A stretch of DNA of 64,000 nucleotides from positions 4,402,001 to 4,466,000 of the forward strand of contig JAJGBQ010000003.1 of assembly GCA_022457065.1 (NCBI GenBank), given 5' to 3'. Origin of the DNA: Curvularia sp. ZM96 (taxonomy: Eukaryota; Ascomycota; Dothideomycetes; Pleosporales; Pleosporaceae). The position numbers and the translations under genes were made by a program. Under the pieces are notes generated by a model. It saw nothing but the letters and a program-made list of their open reading frames with translations, made no database searches and was not told where the DNA came from. Of the stretch, positions 54,777 through 64,000 are shown in pieces (position 1 is the first letter of the stretch; every line of letters begins with the position of its first letter).

Positions 54777-56921
54777 TCAACCTCGGGGTCTTGGTCTTCC
54801 AAGCACCATATTTCGGACTCTACCGTTAACTCCTGGAGTAACGGATCCCAGCCGCGAGTTGTTTACATCCTCAGTTGATTGCATCACCCGATCGGCGGAA
54901 GCCTGACGATGAGACGCATATTGCTCTAATAGCTCTGGTGATTCATCTCTCGATTCACGCCCACCTCTTCTCCAGTTGTCAAATGCGTCTTGAGACCTTT
55001 TGGCGCATGTGAACATCCACTCGTCCGCTTTCTTTTTACCCCAGCATCTTCTCAGTACTGACCGGGGCTCCCAACGCTTTTCCATGTCCTTTTCGGTCGA
55101 GTCCAGATCCCAACCTATCAGCACATAGTCGCTTGGCCATGTTGGTATATCTTCTGGTTTGTCATAGCGTTTGGGGTTGTAATAATTGGGATGAAGGATC
55201 TCCAGTGAGTCATCAGTCGCTGCAAACGCTACACCATATATACCTCCAATGTGTTGCTGACAATACGACTTTTTACCAGTTACGTCGTGTGTTTTATCAC
55301 CAAAACGGTTGGCAGGGGATGTGATCTTGTATTCAATCGGTGGGTCGCCGTTCCCATAATCCTTCACCCACTCCGAGCTTGGACGACATTCTTTACGCCA
55401 TATGGGTGAATTGCGAGGTCCATACTGATTGATGTAAAACCTTCCTAGATGATCTCCCCAGCCAACAGTCTTCATCGGAACCCCGTCATAGGCATAATTG
55501 TAAGGAGAGCGCATAAGAATCGGCACATCCTCGACCATTTGGGATGGGTCTAGACCTATGGGTAGATCCATGACCTCGTCTTCTGCGGCTCTTGGATCCA
55601 CATTGATACCCTTGCAAACTTGCTCCAGTTTTTCTAACCCCGGAATCTTCAGGAGCTTCAACTTGTAATGGAGTTTTGCGAGATGGTCAGTGACTTCCTT
55701 ACGACGACCGGCTCGGACACATCGAACTGCAGCTTCCAGATCACGTGTTGGGATGTTATGATCGGACTTTCGGAGCCCCAGCTGTATATTACGTTCCCCA
55801 AGTTTGGCGTTGATGCGTTTTATTTGCTCGATACAAATTGGTAGAGTTTCGTCGCGGACCTCTCCAGTTTCAGTAACCAAAAACGATAGGAGCATGTCCA
55901 TGCATCCTTCCAAGCATTCAAGCTGCTTCTTTCGGGGGTAAAGATAGGATGCTGCAAACAGCGCGAGCTGGTTTTGAACCTCCTTTGATGACGATTCTCG
56001 TAAGCAATAAAGGACTCGACGATGGGTATCCCTTCCGATAACCATCTTCCAATCTAAGCCAGCTTTTCTGAGTCTGTTGGTTAAGGTGATTGCAGTGCCA
56101 ACTAGTCTTAACAGTCCATCTTCTTTTGGATTCTCCTCGCACTCCGTGGTACACGTACGTAGGTTGTTTAACCACAACTCAATTTCTGTCGGGGCCACCT
56201 TGTAGGATTGTCCGTTCTCAATAGTATCGATATTTGAGTTGATTGCACTGAATTTTATCGAGTCGTCCTTCGTCAAACCGTTCTCCCACCACTGGAGTAT
56301 GAGTACACACATGGTTTTGTGAAGAGGGAGTACGTTTGCCGGTATGTCTTCACGAACGGCATGAACCACAGAGTCAATACCGTTGAAGCTTTCAAGTGGA
56401 TCCGCCCGCTTCATTCCTTGTTTTATGTGATCCTCCCGCTTCTTTTCGGTCTCCGCATCTTCATCATCTTGTTCTTTCATCATCTTACGTCGCTTATCCG
56501 ACCAAGCTTGATCAGAAATGTCGATTGGTCGATCACCGAATTCGTATGATTCTTGTTCAGTGTCGAGTTTCTCTATCTCATCTTTCAAAGATTGTAATGG
56601 ATCATTGTGGTCGGAATGTTTTTTAATGTCAGTGCCATAGATCACTGACCTCTTGGCCAAAAGCAGGGCCTCCTCTTTCATCTGACTTTCGTCACCGTTT
56701 TGATCCTTCTTCTTCATCCATTGTAGAAGTAGCGTAACTTGATCTTTGTAGATCTGGTGATCCTTGCTTATTTCAGCTGTGACAGCTTCTTCTGCAGCTT
56801 TTTCCCATTCGGGCGTCTTGTCTCCATCTGGCAGAACGTATGCATAGAGTTCGTAACGTTCATTGATTGGTTCATCCATGTTGACATCCTTTCCTTCATC
56901 ATTTGCCTGTGTGGTTGACAT
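54777..56921 (-). CDS. Large hypothetical protein
   Basis: Intronless, 714 residues from the ATG at 56921. The first ~200 residues are very acidic and Lys-rich, probably disordered (DQDDEDAETEKKREDH-like). The middle is all-helical with regular Leu spacing (residues ~200-450). The C-terminal third is ordered and aromatic-rich, with VGWGDHLGRFYINQYGPRNS, IGGIYGVAFAA and DYVLIGWDLD, ending in a basic RVRNMVLGRPRPRG tail. No signal peptide. I do not recognise it. The long clean frame and mixed composition argue for a functional gene, possibly a nuclear or chromatin protein by its basic tail. Confidence 0.6.
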   Translation of the reverse strand: MSTTQANDEGKDVNMDEPINERYELYAYVLPDGDKTPEWEKAAEEAVTAEISKDHQIYKDQVTLLLQWMKKKDQNGDESQMKEEALLLAKRSVIYGTDIKKHSDHNDPLQSLKDEIEKLDTEQESYEFGDRPIDISDQAWSDKRRKMMKEQDDEDAETEKKREDHIKQGMKRADPLESFNGIDSVVHAVREDIPANVLPLHKTMCVLILQWWENGLTKDDSIKFSAINSNIDTIENGQSYKVAPTEIELWLNNLRTCTTECEENPKEDGLLRLVGTAITLTNRLRKAGLDWKMVIGRDTHRRVLYCLRESSSKEVQNQLALFAASYLYPRKKQLECLEGCMDMLLSFLVTETGEVRDETLPICIEQIKRINAKLGERNIQLGLRKSDHNIPTRDLEAAVRCVRAGRRKEVTDHLAKLHYKLKLLKIPGLEKLEQVCKGINVDPRAAEDEVMDLPIGLDPSQMVEDVPILMRSPYNYAYDGVPMKTVGWGDHLGRFYINQYGPRNSPIWRKECRPSSEWVKDYGNGDPPIEYKITSPANRFGDKTHDVTGKKSYCQQHIGGIYGVAFAATDDSLEILHPNYYNPKRYDKPEDIPTWPSDYVLIGWDLDSTEKDMEKRWEPRSVLRRCWGKKKADEWMFTCAKRSQDAFDNWRRGGRESRDESPELLEQYASHRQASADRVMQSTEDVNNSRLGSVTPGVNGRVRNMVLGRPRPRG

Positions 56922-57087
56922 TTTCGTAGCTTGGCTTTGCAAATGATGGTGAAAGGAGATGGCGAATGAGTCGCTTTAATAGATCTGCACTGCGCAACGG
57001 ATATGCTTCCTGAATACCAGATGTTGAAGTCGAAATGCTAAAAATGAAAAATGAAAAATTAAATTAGAAGCGAAAAGAGAGCAATAG

Positions 57088-57097
57088 ATATATAAAT
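57088..57097 (+). promoter_or_regulatory. TATA-like box upstream of the cupredoxin gene
   Basis: A TATATAAATA-type sequence lies about 45-50 bp upstream of the ATG at 57140. That supports this ATG as the true start, since it leaves room only for a short leader. Confidence 0.45.
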
Positions 57098-57139
57098 ATC
57101 TGCAGCAGTTGCTTTACACATTTGAACAAAATACACAAG

Positions 57140-57877
57140 ATGTACTATCCACAAGTTCCGCAAGCGTCCGTCACTGCGCCACCAACGCCCTCATGGGGCA
57201 CCGCTGGTGCGAATTGGAATGCTTCAGCACTGATACCTACCAACAACATCACTCAAGGGACGCAACCCTACCATTACTCAATTTTCCAGCCAATTGCACC
57301 GGACAAACAAGTAGTTGAGATCATCGTTGGTGCGGCTGGAATGTTGACCTTCAATCCCAAGTCTGTCACGGTTTCTGTTGGAACAATGCTCAGATTCAAC
57401 TTCCTAAGTCTCAACCATACCCTAACTCAGAGTTCTTCCAAATACCCTTGTTTGAACAGCTCACTCTTTGACACTGGTTTCAATCAGTTCAATCCGACGA
57501 ACACAAGCGGAGAATTCGTTGTTGATTATCTAGTCAACTCTACCGACTCTCAGTGGTTTTACTGTGCCCAAAAACTCCCCACATCTCATTGTGAAGCGGG
57601 TATGGTGTTTAGCCTCAACCCCGATAACACGTCAATATCCTCCGTCGCCATCAAAGCAAGCAGCTCCTCAGTCCCTCCAAACTGCCACACGATAGCCAGC
57701 ACGTCAAGTAGACTACAGAATTTTCCTTCTGAGACATCACCGTCCCGCAACGTCTCCGGTCCTCGGAGTACCTTAATCTCGCCTGTGATTACGAATGATT
57801 CCGGCTTCTACACACCTGGATACCACCTAGTTCTCTTCTTGCATATTCTTGCATGTGCATTGTTCATGTTACACTAA
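57140..57877 (+). CDS. Cupredoxin-domain protein, plastocyanin-like, with hydrophobic C-terminus
   Basis: Intronless, 245 residues. The central ~120 residues form a type-1 copper fold: VVEIIVGAAGMLTFNPKSVTVSVGTMLRFNF, then NHTLTQSS (first His ligand), WFYCAQKLPTSHCEAGM (Cys, His and Met ligands in the usual C-x(n)-H-x(4)-M order). A Ser/Thr-rich linker and a C-terminal hydrophobic stretch (HLVLFLHILACALFML) follow, like a GPI-attachment signal. Fungal cupredoxins of this type are usually secreted and GPI-anchored. Here no signal peptide is seen at the N-terminus (MYYPQVPQASVTAPPTPS), which is odd. It may have lost its first exon or be exported another way. Confidence 0.75.
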   Translation: MYYPQVPQASVTAPPTPSWGTAGANWNASALIPTNNITQGTQPYHYSIFQPIAPDKQVVEIIVGAAGMLTFNPKSVTVSVGTMLRFNFLSLNHTLTQSSSKYPCLNSSLFDTGFNQFNPTNTSGEFVVDYLVNSTDSQWFYCAQKLPTSHCEAGMVFSLNPDNTSISSVAIKASSSSVPPNCHTIASTSSRLQNFPSETSPSRNVSGPRSTLISPVITNDSGFYTPGYHLVLFLHILACALFMLH

Positions 57878-58229
57878 TACTGAAATGCGATATATTAGAT
57901 ATATCAAGTACGAAAGACGAAAGTTGAAATATGGAACTGGAATTGAAGTCTCGAAATTGGAATATGAAATTAGGAAATTGAAAATCGGGAGGCTGGATAT
58001 AAGTACGGAATTGAGAAAATAACAAATAAGAACGTCACTATTACTTGGAAATTCGAGAATGAGTTTTGGAGTTTCTGCACGAGGAATTAGCTGCTATATT
58101 TGATTAGCTTATTTGCACCGGGGCGTTAGAAATCCTTAGGTTTAGTTATATACTCCATGAATACTATCCATAAAGAAACTACAACTTTTCAATCACATAA
58201 CAAAGACTCCTATCACCAAAAGATCAACG
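57878..58229. other. A/G-rich intergenic stretch
   Basis: Contains a run of loosely repeated GAAATTGGAA-type motifs around 57920-58020, with no coding content. Confidence 0.5.
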
Positions 58230-58562
58230 ATGCAGCCTTCATCTGCTGAGCTAAGCCTTCCTTCCTTCCGACGCTGGCCTATTGCGCGGTTACTTGGGTA
58301 CCGTGAGGTAGGAGACGAGTTGACGCCCGAATACCAAGCGGAGTGGGAGCCAAATAAGATGACGTTGGAAGAGCTATGCGCGGACTTTCACGGTCAACCG
58401 CTTCTTAGCCAAGTTCGTGTGTTGCGTTTGTGCATAGCTCAGGATGACTCAACGAAGCCTTACTACATCGTGCAATGGAAGACGACATGGGTTAGCCTGA
58501 GCGAACTCGGCGCTTGCGCCTTCTTGCTACATGACTTTTGGGTTTGTGCTAATCGAAGGTAA
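58230..58562 (+). CDS. Hypothetical small protein
   Basis: 110 residues from the ATG at 58230. It contains EYQAEWEPNKMTLEELCADF, loosely reminiscent of the W-E-P segment of chromodomains, and a Trp-rich end (YYIVQWKTTWVSLSELGACAFLL). A donor GTAAGT lies at the very end of the frame (58559), so a few C-terminal residues may come from a further exon; both nearby acceptors lead quickly to a stop. No firm family. Confidence 0.4.
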   Translation: MQPSSAELSLPSFRRWPIARLLGYREVGDELTPEYQAEWEPNKMTLEELCADFHGQPLLSQVRVLRLCIAQDDSTKPYYIVQWKTTWVSLSELGACAFLLHDFWVCANRR

Positions 58563-58656
58563 GTGCAACGTTTGTTTGTGTTCAAGACAGCTTGCTAAGA
58601 TAGAGGAGACGAGAGAAAGAGTCGGAGATTGGTAAGGAAGAAGAGGATCTTTCTCT

Positions 58657-59088
58657 TTAGGACTCGCCTTCGTCCTCAACTATGGTGGTCAAACGGGGTT
58701 GGCGCACGTACACCATGTCTCTATTATCCTCTCCAAGTGTTGTAGTTAAACAAGGTTGACGCATGTAAGCCATGTCTCTATCACTTTCTAAATTACAGGA
58801 AGAAGTGGGCTGGCTCTCTACTCCTGTTCTCCTAGATATAGGCAATAAAAGACGTATTTTTAATTCAAGTCGGCCTTGCATTGCAAATGAATCGAACTCA
58901 TTGTTGAGAAATAGAAGAGCAAGACCCTTAATTCTTCCAGTAAGAGTTCTTGCTAGAGCCTGAACATAAAGGCTCGAACTGTTCAGCGTATCATGCCTGA
59001 TCTTTGAAATTATTTGATGACTTGGAACCGTAAATGTGATGTAACAGTCCTCGCCCTCGTTTACAGATACTATTGCAGGGTATGACAT
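58657..59088 (-). CDS. Hypothetical protein with C-terminal repeat
   Basis: 143 residues from the ATG at 59088. The N-terminal ~90 residues look like a compact domain (YITFTVPSHQIISKIRHD, LYVQALARTLTGRIKGLALLFL). The C-terminus has two copies of an RDMxYxRQPxLTT motif about 20 residues apart. No family recognised. It is the last gene-like frame before a gene-poor stretch and may lie near the right end of the mobile element. Confidence 0.4.
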   Translation of the reverse strand: MSYPAIVSVNEGEDCYITFTVPSHQIISKIRHDTLNSSSLYVQALARTLTGRIKGLALLFLNNEFDSFAMQGRLELKIRLLLPISRRTGVESQPTSSCNLESDRDMAYMRQPCLTTTLGEDNRDMVYVRQPRLTTIVEDEGES

Positions 59089-59834
59089 AGTTTGAAGGGG
59101 AGGATCTACATATGATTAAACATCTACGGTACATTTATAGTATCTAGGCTAAAAAGGTTTTCGCAAAACAACATGCGATTGCGTGCATCTTTGATTTTTA
59201 TATCTATAGGGTCTGTAATCAGAAGTAAGAAATCGTATTAGAAAATGCGTTCAAATATCAAATTTGAATCTCGAACTTCGGAGATTCAAATCTGATGTTT
59301 GGGACTAATGATCCGCTTCTCAAATTTGAAGTTCAGTAATCGTTGCCAAAAACTACACACATCTCCTCTAATAGGCATATGTATATTCATTGAGCGCATA
59401 TGTTGCACTTTACTTCCGCACTTCATAGGACCTGGAGACAATTTGTTACTACAGTCGTTAGCGATTGCGGCTTCACCTCTTCGTGCAGCATACTAATCAC
59501 ATCGACTATTCTGTAGCAGACATCGAGCACTAAGCTATATACAGAGGGTGAGACTATTTAAATCTATTGCGCAGCTGCGTGCAGAGTAGAGCTACAATCG
59601 CTAATAACTATAACATATGCTTGTATTTTATAAGTACTGCATGTCCGTTATCTATTACTTATAGCGCTATTTTGCCTATTACTTCTACTTAAGTCTATTC
59701 TTTACCTCTATTATACGCTCGTGTACATACATAACCTATAACTCTTAACACTTAAAATGATATACATTATTAGTGGGGTATATTGTATGGTAGGCTACTA
59801 ATAAGTTTAGTAATTACAAGACATAGCTAACTAA
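59089..59834. other. AT-rich intergenic stretch
   Basis: Rich in CTA/TAG/ATA triplets, resembling the decayed DNA at 14.7-16.2 kb. No gene seen. Confidence 0.45.
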
Positions 59835-59849
59835 AATAAGGTTTTAGAA

Positions 59850-60398
59850 TGGATTCTATTAGTCCTGGTCTACGCCGTTGTCGCCATGCGTATCTACATG
59901 CGCCAATTCCGCTTCCGAGAAAATCTAGACATTGCTACCTATCTCCTAATCGTGTCTGCCCTTAACGCTTTAGCTCTAGTGACTTGGGATACAATTGCAT
60001 ACAATACGGGTGCACTAAATGGCAAAGTAAGGTCTGAGTTGCTATCTAAAGTAGGTCTTGATATAACTATTTACTTCTTGTAGATCTGCGCTCTTTTTAC
60101 GACGTAGACGTACTATAAAACTCTACTAACAATTATAGATCCTGTTTGCATGTTTGCCTTGTACTGGAGTCTCGTCACTTCCGAAGGTCGACGAACGATG
60201 CGAAGCAATTTGTTAGTCACGAGGGAAATCACGCGAATTCCCTCGAATGGCTACAGGAGGTTGAGCCCTGTTAGCTCACATGATGTTGATGCTTTGCACG
60301 CGGCTACTCGAAAGGCAGTGGCCAACAAAACGAGAAAGACTGGCTGGCTCTCAAAGCCTCAGCACTCGCAAGGCATACTTGCTGCGGCCCAAGGCTAG
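59850..60398 (+). pseudogene. Remnant of a rhodopsin-like fungal integral membrane protein
   Basis: One frame reads WILLVLVYAVVAMRIYMRQF then LDIATYLLIVSALNALAL and DTIAYNTGAL. That is the first-to-third membrane segment pattern of the fungal multi-pass family often labelled integral membrane / rhodopsin domain protein. A stop at 60081-60083 and further broken frames follow. A last piece at 60150-60398 contains VCMFALYWSLVTSEGRRTMR and a hydrophilic tail. No start codon context or intact C-terminal helices. Clearly non-functional. Confidence 0.5.
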
Positions 60399-62881
60399 GG
60401 CTCCGCTAACTGCTCAGAAGCATGTTACCAGGGCTATGCTGGTAGACTCCAGTGTCCCTACTGGCTCGAGGAGAGCGATCACGACCTAACAGGGCTTCAA
60501 AGCGCTTAGAATCTGTCCTTCAATCATGGCATGTAGTCTTCTTTTGTGTCTAGCGCCTCGAGGGATGTGTCAATTCGTCCGTTTGCATGAAGATACTACC
60601 GCTGAGGCTTTTCCAGGTCATGCAAGAATAGCAAATGGTTTCATCACTATTATCGTAAGATTTCAATGCCAAGTTTGAGAACATATAAGACGTCCGCTCA
60701 TGGAAGCAAAGGGAGTCTCAACTTTGTCAGTGCATTCGACTACGGTGACATTCTCTTCTTAAAAAGATCGCAGATTTCCGGAGTTCAAAAGCTGTTTCTA
60801 GAGTAGAAGTGGGCAACAACGTAAGAGTCTTCAGTTGATGATGGTAATTTTCCTAACCAGACATTCAGTTTGCAGAGAAATGTCCGACTTATTCTTCACT
60901 CTTGAATGGGAGGATGAGACTGAAGCAATACTCTGCGAAGCAAACCCTACTGCCTTGAACGATGACTCTCCGCAACAGGCTCGATATTCGCAAAAAGAGA
61001 GTCCCCGTTCTTCCGGATTCAGCGCACACAAGCAAGACATCTTTACCAGTCGGCGCACATTGGGATATATCAAACGTTGGTTGGGATACATCTTTCAGTC
61101 AGGAATGATAATGGTTCTGTTAACGCTGTTATGGAAGGCCTCGATCAGCGGGTCTGAGGCTTGAAAGTTGGTTGACGGAAGTTGAAGCATGATACTGGAG
61201 GCGAAGACTAAGTTCGAAATCTGACATCAATTTTCTCTGGACGCATCCAATTCATAAGATGGAAGTAGGGACTTGCATCGGTACACCAAGATTGAATACC
61301 GAACGGCTTAACTACTAGTATCACGATCGCGGTCGAGGTCAGCGCCTTTTAGTCCATCTCGGCTGAACGTAAATGAGTGTAAAATATGCATACGTACGCA
61401 TCTTTAAATATCTCAAGGCCTCTCTATGCGCGAGCTTGGCCAAATGCTGTTTCCCAGATGTTCGTTCCATAGAGACATGTATTTAACCTTTCGCAGGCGC
61501 TGATTGCCTCAGCGCTCGCAAGGAGCAGCCGATATACCATAGTCATTTCAATCAAGGATTCACTGACCAGGAGGAGGCTATAGGGAGAGAGATTATTGCC
61601 TCTTTTCTTGAACCCTTTTCCAACAGGTATAGATGTTGAATGCCTAACATATACGTGTATGGAGTTTTATCATGAGTTCTGGAAGCCTTTGGGAGGTGGG
61701 CCGATTATTCAACAAAGGGATCATCTAAAGTATGTTTGCAGCAGAAATCGTGATACGACAATATCAGGCTTGGGAGATAACTTTGATAGATAGAGTAAGA
61801 TACAATGTGCATTCCACAACTATCGTGAAATGCATGGGTTGCTGCTGGCTGTATACCAAAAAGCTCTGAGTGTGAAGGGTCTCAGCAACACACATAGCAA
61901 CAGAAGCACGTGCCCTGATGTCACGTGCATTAGTGTCACGTGCGCCAGTCGCTGACCGATCATGCTCCCAGAACGCCGAATGGCGGCATGCTCAGACTCT
62001 GATGGAGATATTTGCATCTGCCACTGTTCTTTTGATACACACTCATCATTGCTGATAAGGGCATGATCACAGCTAAAGACGAAGGGCATCTGTGTACGAT
62101 GTCTGCGTCTAATTTTGTTTATTTACGTCATAACCTTGTCAGCTACGCGTTATGCGACACCATGATAGCAGTTACTCGTGCAATGACCGCGCGTCAAGGG
62201 TCACTCACTCGAGAGCATTGTTGTTGTTGTTGTCAATCAAAGCCACAGCTAACGCGTCGGACCGAACCTTGTACTGTGTAAGTATGCCTGTTGCTTGCTC
62301 TTTTTCGCCCCAGCATATCTCAGAAACGAGGACGTGAGGACATGCTTGGGATTCAAGGCGGACGACACGCAATCAGCGGCACACTAATGAGGCACTTTAT
62401 GCATCTTGACTTAAGGGCAATTCTGCAGCCTCGGCATGCATGAGCATGTGTATATGATCACCCAAACGGCAGTGCAGTCTCGATTGACTGCATAAACGCC
62501 GATACTAACGCCCTTGGTAGAAGTCAAGGCCTATAAAATGCGGCATACATACCAGCAGCCAGCCAGGTTTCACCCACTCCATTGGCTATGAAGGATTCTT
62601 CCAAATGTCATACGGCTGCATACCCCTTCCTTGAGCCATGCATAGAATCTTACTACTGGCCGGGAAGTGGGCAGCATCATGCGTTAGCTTGTCTCGGTGT
62701 CGCCGAGGCTGCATTTGTGGGGAAGTGCAACGCGGAAACGACACACGAGGACAAGGGGTAAGTGCGACGTGGAAACGACACACGAGGACAAGGGTTAGGT
62801 GCCAAGCCAATATTGCGAGGTGGGGCGTGCGTGACATCAGCTCTTCCGTTGGTGCGCCGCCTTTCTTTTTGTATCAACACA
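60399..62881. other. Gene-poor stretch
   Basis: The only long frame is 60838-61164 on the plus strand (108 codons, with a hydrophobic segment near its end). It has no family and a weak coding look. Around 61910-61945 three CACGTG palindromes occur within 35 bp, similar in core to the motif in the 22.4-23.0 kb repeat block. A (TTG)n run is at about 62219-62233. Confidence 0.4.
62724..62798. repeat. 37-bp tandem duplication
   Basis: A unit containing GGAAACGACACACGAGGACA appears twice with a 37-bp period and few differences. Non-coding, upstream of the small gene at 62882. Confidence 0.8.
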
Positions 62882-63311
62882 ATGCGATTACCCGATAGAG
62901 CTACGGCAGAGGAAGCGCGTATTGCGGCGGGCTACGATGACACCCAATGGAGGCGTTTTATTGTATGTCAACTACACTAGATGAAAAGCGTTGGTAACCT
63001 TGGTAGGACATCACTAAGGACGTCGCTCGTGAGCTACGTGAGGAAGATCCTGAACTTCGTTGGGCCAAAGTTCCATATAATCGAAAGAGCGAAATCACTG
63101 GAACAATCAACAGACAGCTCGTAAGCGAGGGTATCCCCGCTATCAGCGTTGAGCTAGCAGGATGGCGCATGAGCAAGGTGATTGGAAATCTCAAATATGC
63201 AGCGGGTACGTGCATACCTTGTCGAACTTGCGCCTCCGTGGTAACAGGCTGCAGCCAGGTCCACCAAGTCAATCAATCATACAAGTGGGACAGATAGCGC
63301 TACGCATGTGA
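62882..63311 (+). CDS. Small hypothetical protein (3 exons)
   Basis: Exons 62882-62962, 63007-63205 and 63259-63311 splice in frame to 110 residues; all three donors and acceptors are canonical. The sequence starts MRLPDRATAEEARIAAGYD. Helical segments include DITKDVARELREEDPELRWA and KSEITGTINRQLVSEGIP, then ELAGWRMSKVIGNLKYAAG. The pattern suggests a small helical domain, possibly DNA-binding (WRMSKV after a turn), but I cannot name it. The intact splice sites argue for a real gene. Confidence 0.5.
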
Positions 63312-63696
63312 GAGGCGCAGATGACCTGACGCATGCTAAGGGCGCAGATGACGCGGCAGTCGGGGATACGCGTGCCTATGACCCCATCCGAGACATCTAG
63401 AAACAGGGCTTTGAGGTGACATAAGTCATTATGCACATAGTCTTCTTCGCACAGACAATAGAACATGCAATGAAACAGCTAGCTCAACTTCAACGTTCTT
63501 GCGGGAACATGTTCGATTGCGTAGGCGACGAAACCAGTCTAGCTACATTCAATGTCTTGGTGTTCTTTCCAAGCGCTTCTTGACGTTCCTTACTGGTTGT
63601 CAAGCCCGGAAATATGTAGGAACGTCCTTCGCCCATCTTAGCCACAAAATTCAACCCCAGCCTGTAAATCGGCTATGTCCAGAAGTCCACAAAGCT

Positions 63697-64000
63697 TCAT
63701 ATATTCCGAATAGCATCATATTCCATACTTGACTGAAGTACTGGCCCAGACATGTGCAGAATCTGGCGATCCCGAGTCAAAAGCGGATTTTCCGGTTGAA
63801 ATTTGGCCAAATTGTCGAGCAACCGTTGATAAAAATTGATCAGAGTTCTCTCCGAAAGTTTCATGTGCCGAGGAAAAAGTCGACGAATTCCGGGCGATCG
63901 AATAGATTGGAACAGTAGGAATTTGTTGAAGTCCCTATACACGATTAGTTACAGAGATATCTTGTAGATGACAGAACAACTCACGAGTGAAGTTTATTCA
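63697..64000 (-). CDS. 3' end of a gene running off the right edge
   Basis: The last exon 63934-63697 has a TAG acceptor. An upstream exon end at 63985 has a GTGAGT donor (50-nt intron). The coding tail is 79 residues, rich in Leu, Arg and Phe (RSPGIRRLFPRHMKLSERTL, then FYQRLLDNLAKFQPENPLL), ending in MEYDAIRNI. No family recognised from this part. Confidence 0.5.

Overview
This is nuclear DNA of a filamentous ascomycete (Pezizomycotina, most likely Dothideomycetes/Pleosporales). The evidence is short 45-75 nt GT-AG introns with CTAAC/CTGAC branch points, an intron-containing tRNA-Phe(GAA), and fungus-specific families (HET, DUF3632, DUF3723, DUF3435). No species marker is present. All multi-exon models below were joined by hand from splice signals and reading frame; no transcript evidence was available.

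Region 1 (1-13.7 kb) looks like ordinary core genome. It holds a Ser/Pro-rich single-pass membrane protein, a steroid 5-alpha-reductase-family enzyme, tRNA-Phe, a hexose transporter, a mitochondrial-type PPR protein, and the splicing factor Cwf18 divergent from the PPR gene.

Region 2 (13.7-22.4 kb) is accessory and partly decayed. It holds a small secreted Cys-containing protein with a suspect last exon, a dead NLR-type gene (nucleoside-phosphorylase-like domain plus following region), a DUF3632 protein, an unknown protein, the 3' part of a LysM gene, and a U2 snRNA sequence whose 5' end is lost against a repeat block.

Region 3 (22.4 kb to at least 59 kb) reads like a Starship-type giant transposon. 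An intact DUF3435 tyrosine recombinase with C2H2 fingers sits at the left and points inward. To its right lie the cargo classes typical of Starships: a HET-domain gene, a ferric reductase (C-terminus broken), a patatin-like phospholipase and a DUF3723 protein. With them are a RING protein, a MADS-like factor, a pseudokinase, a DUF7492 secreted protein, a cupredoxin and several unknowns. Several cargo genes suggest metal handling. Neither end of the element was proved.

The most striking feature is at 27215-28098, at the 5' end of the HET gene. Thirteen tandem 68-bp units each consist of a 65-nt sequence with complete intron signals (GTAAGT-like donor, CTAAC branch point, TAG/CAG acceptor) followed by a variable 3-nt segment. 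Read as single-codon microexons, all thirteen stay open and splice in frame into the HET exons. This looks like a hypervariable peptide written one codon per exon.

Region 4 (59-64 kb) is gene-poor, with a decayed rhodopsin-like membrane protein, a small three-exon gene, and the 3' end of a gene running off the right edge.
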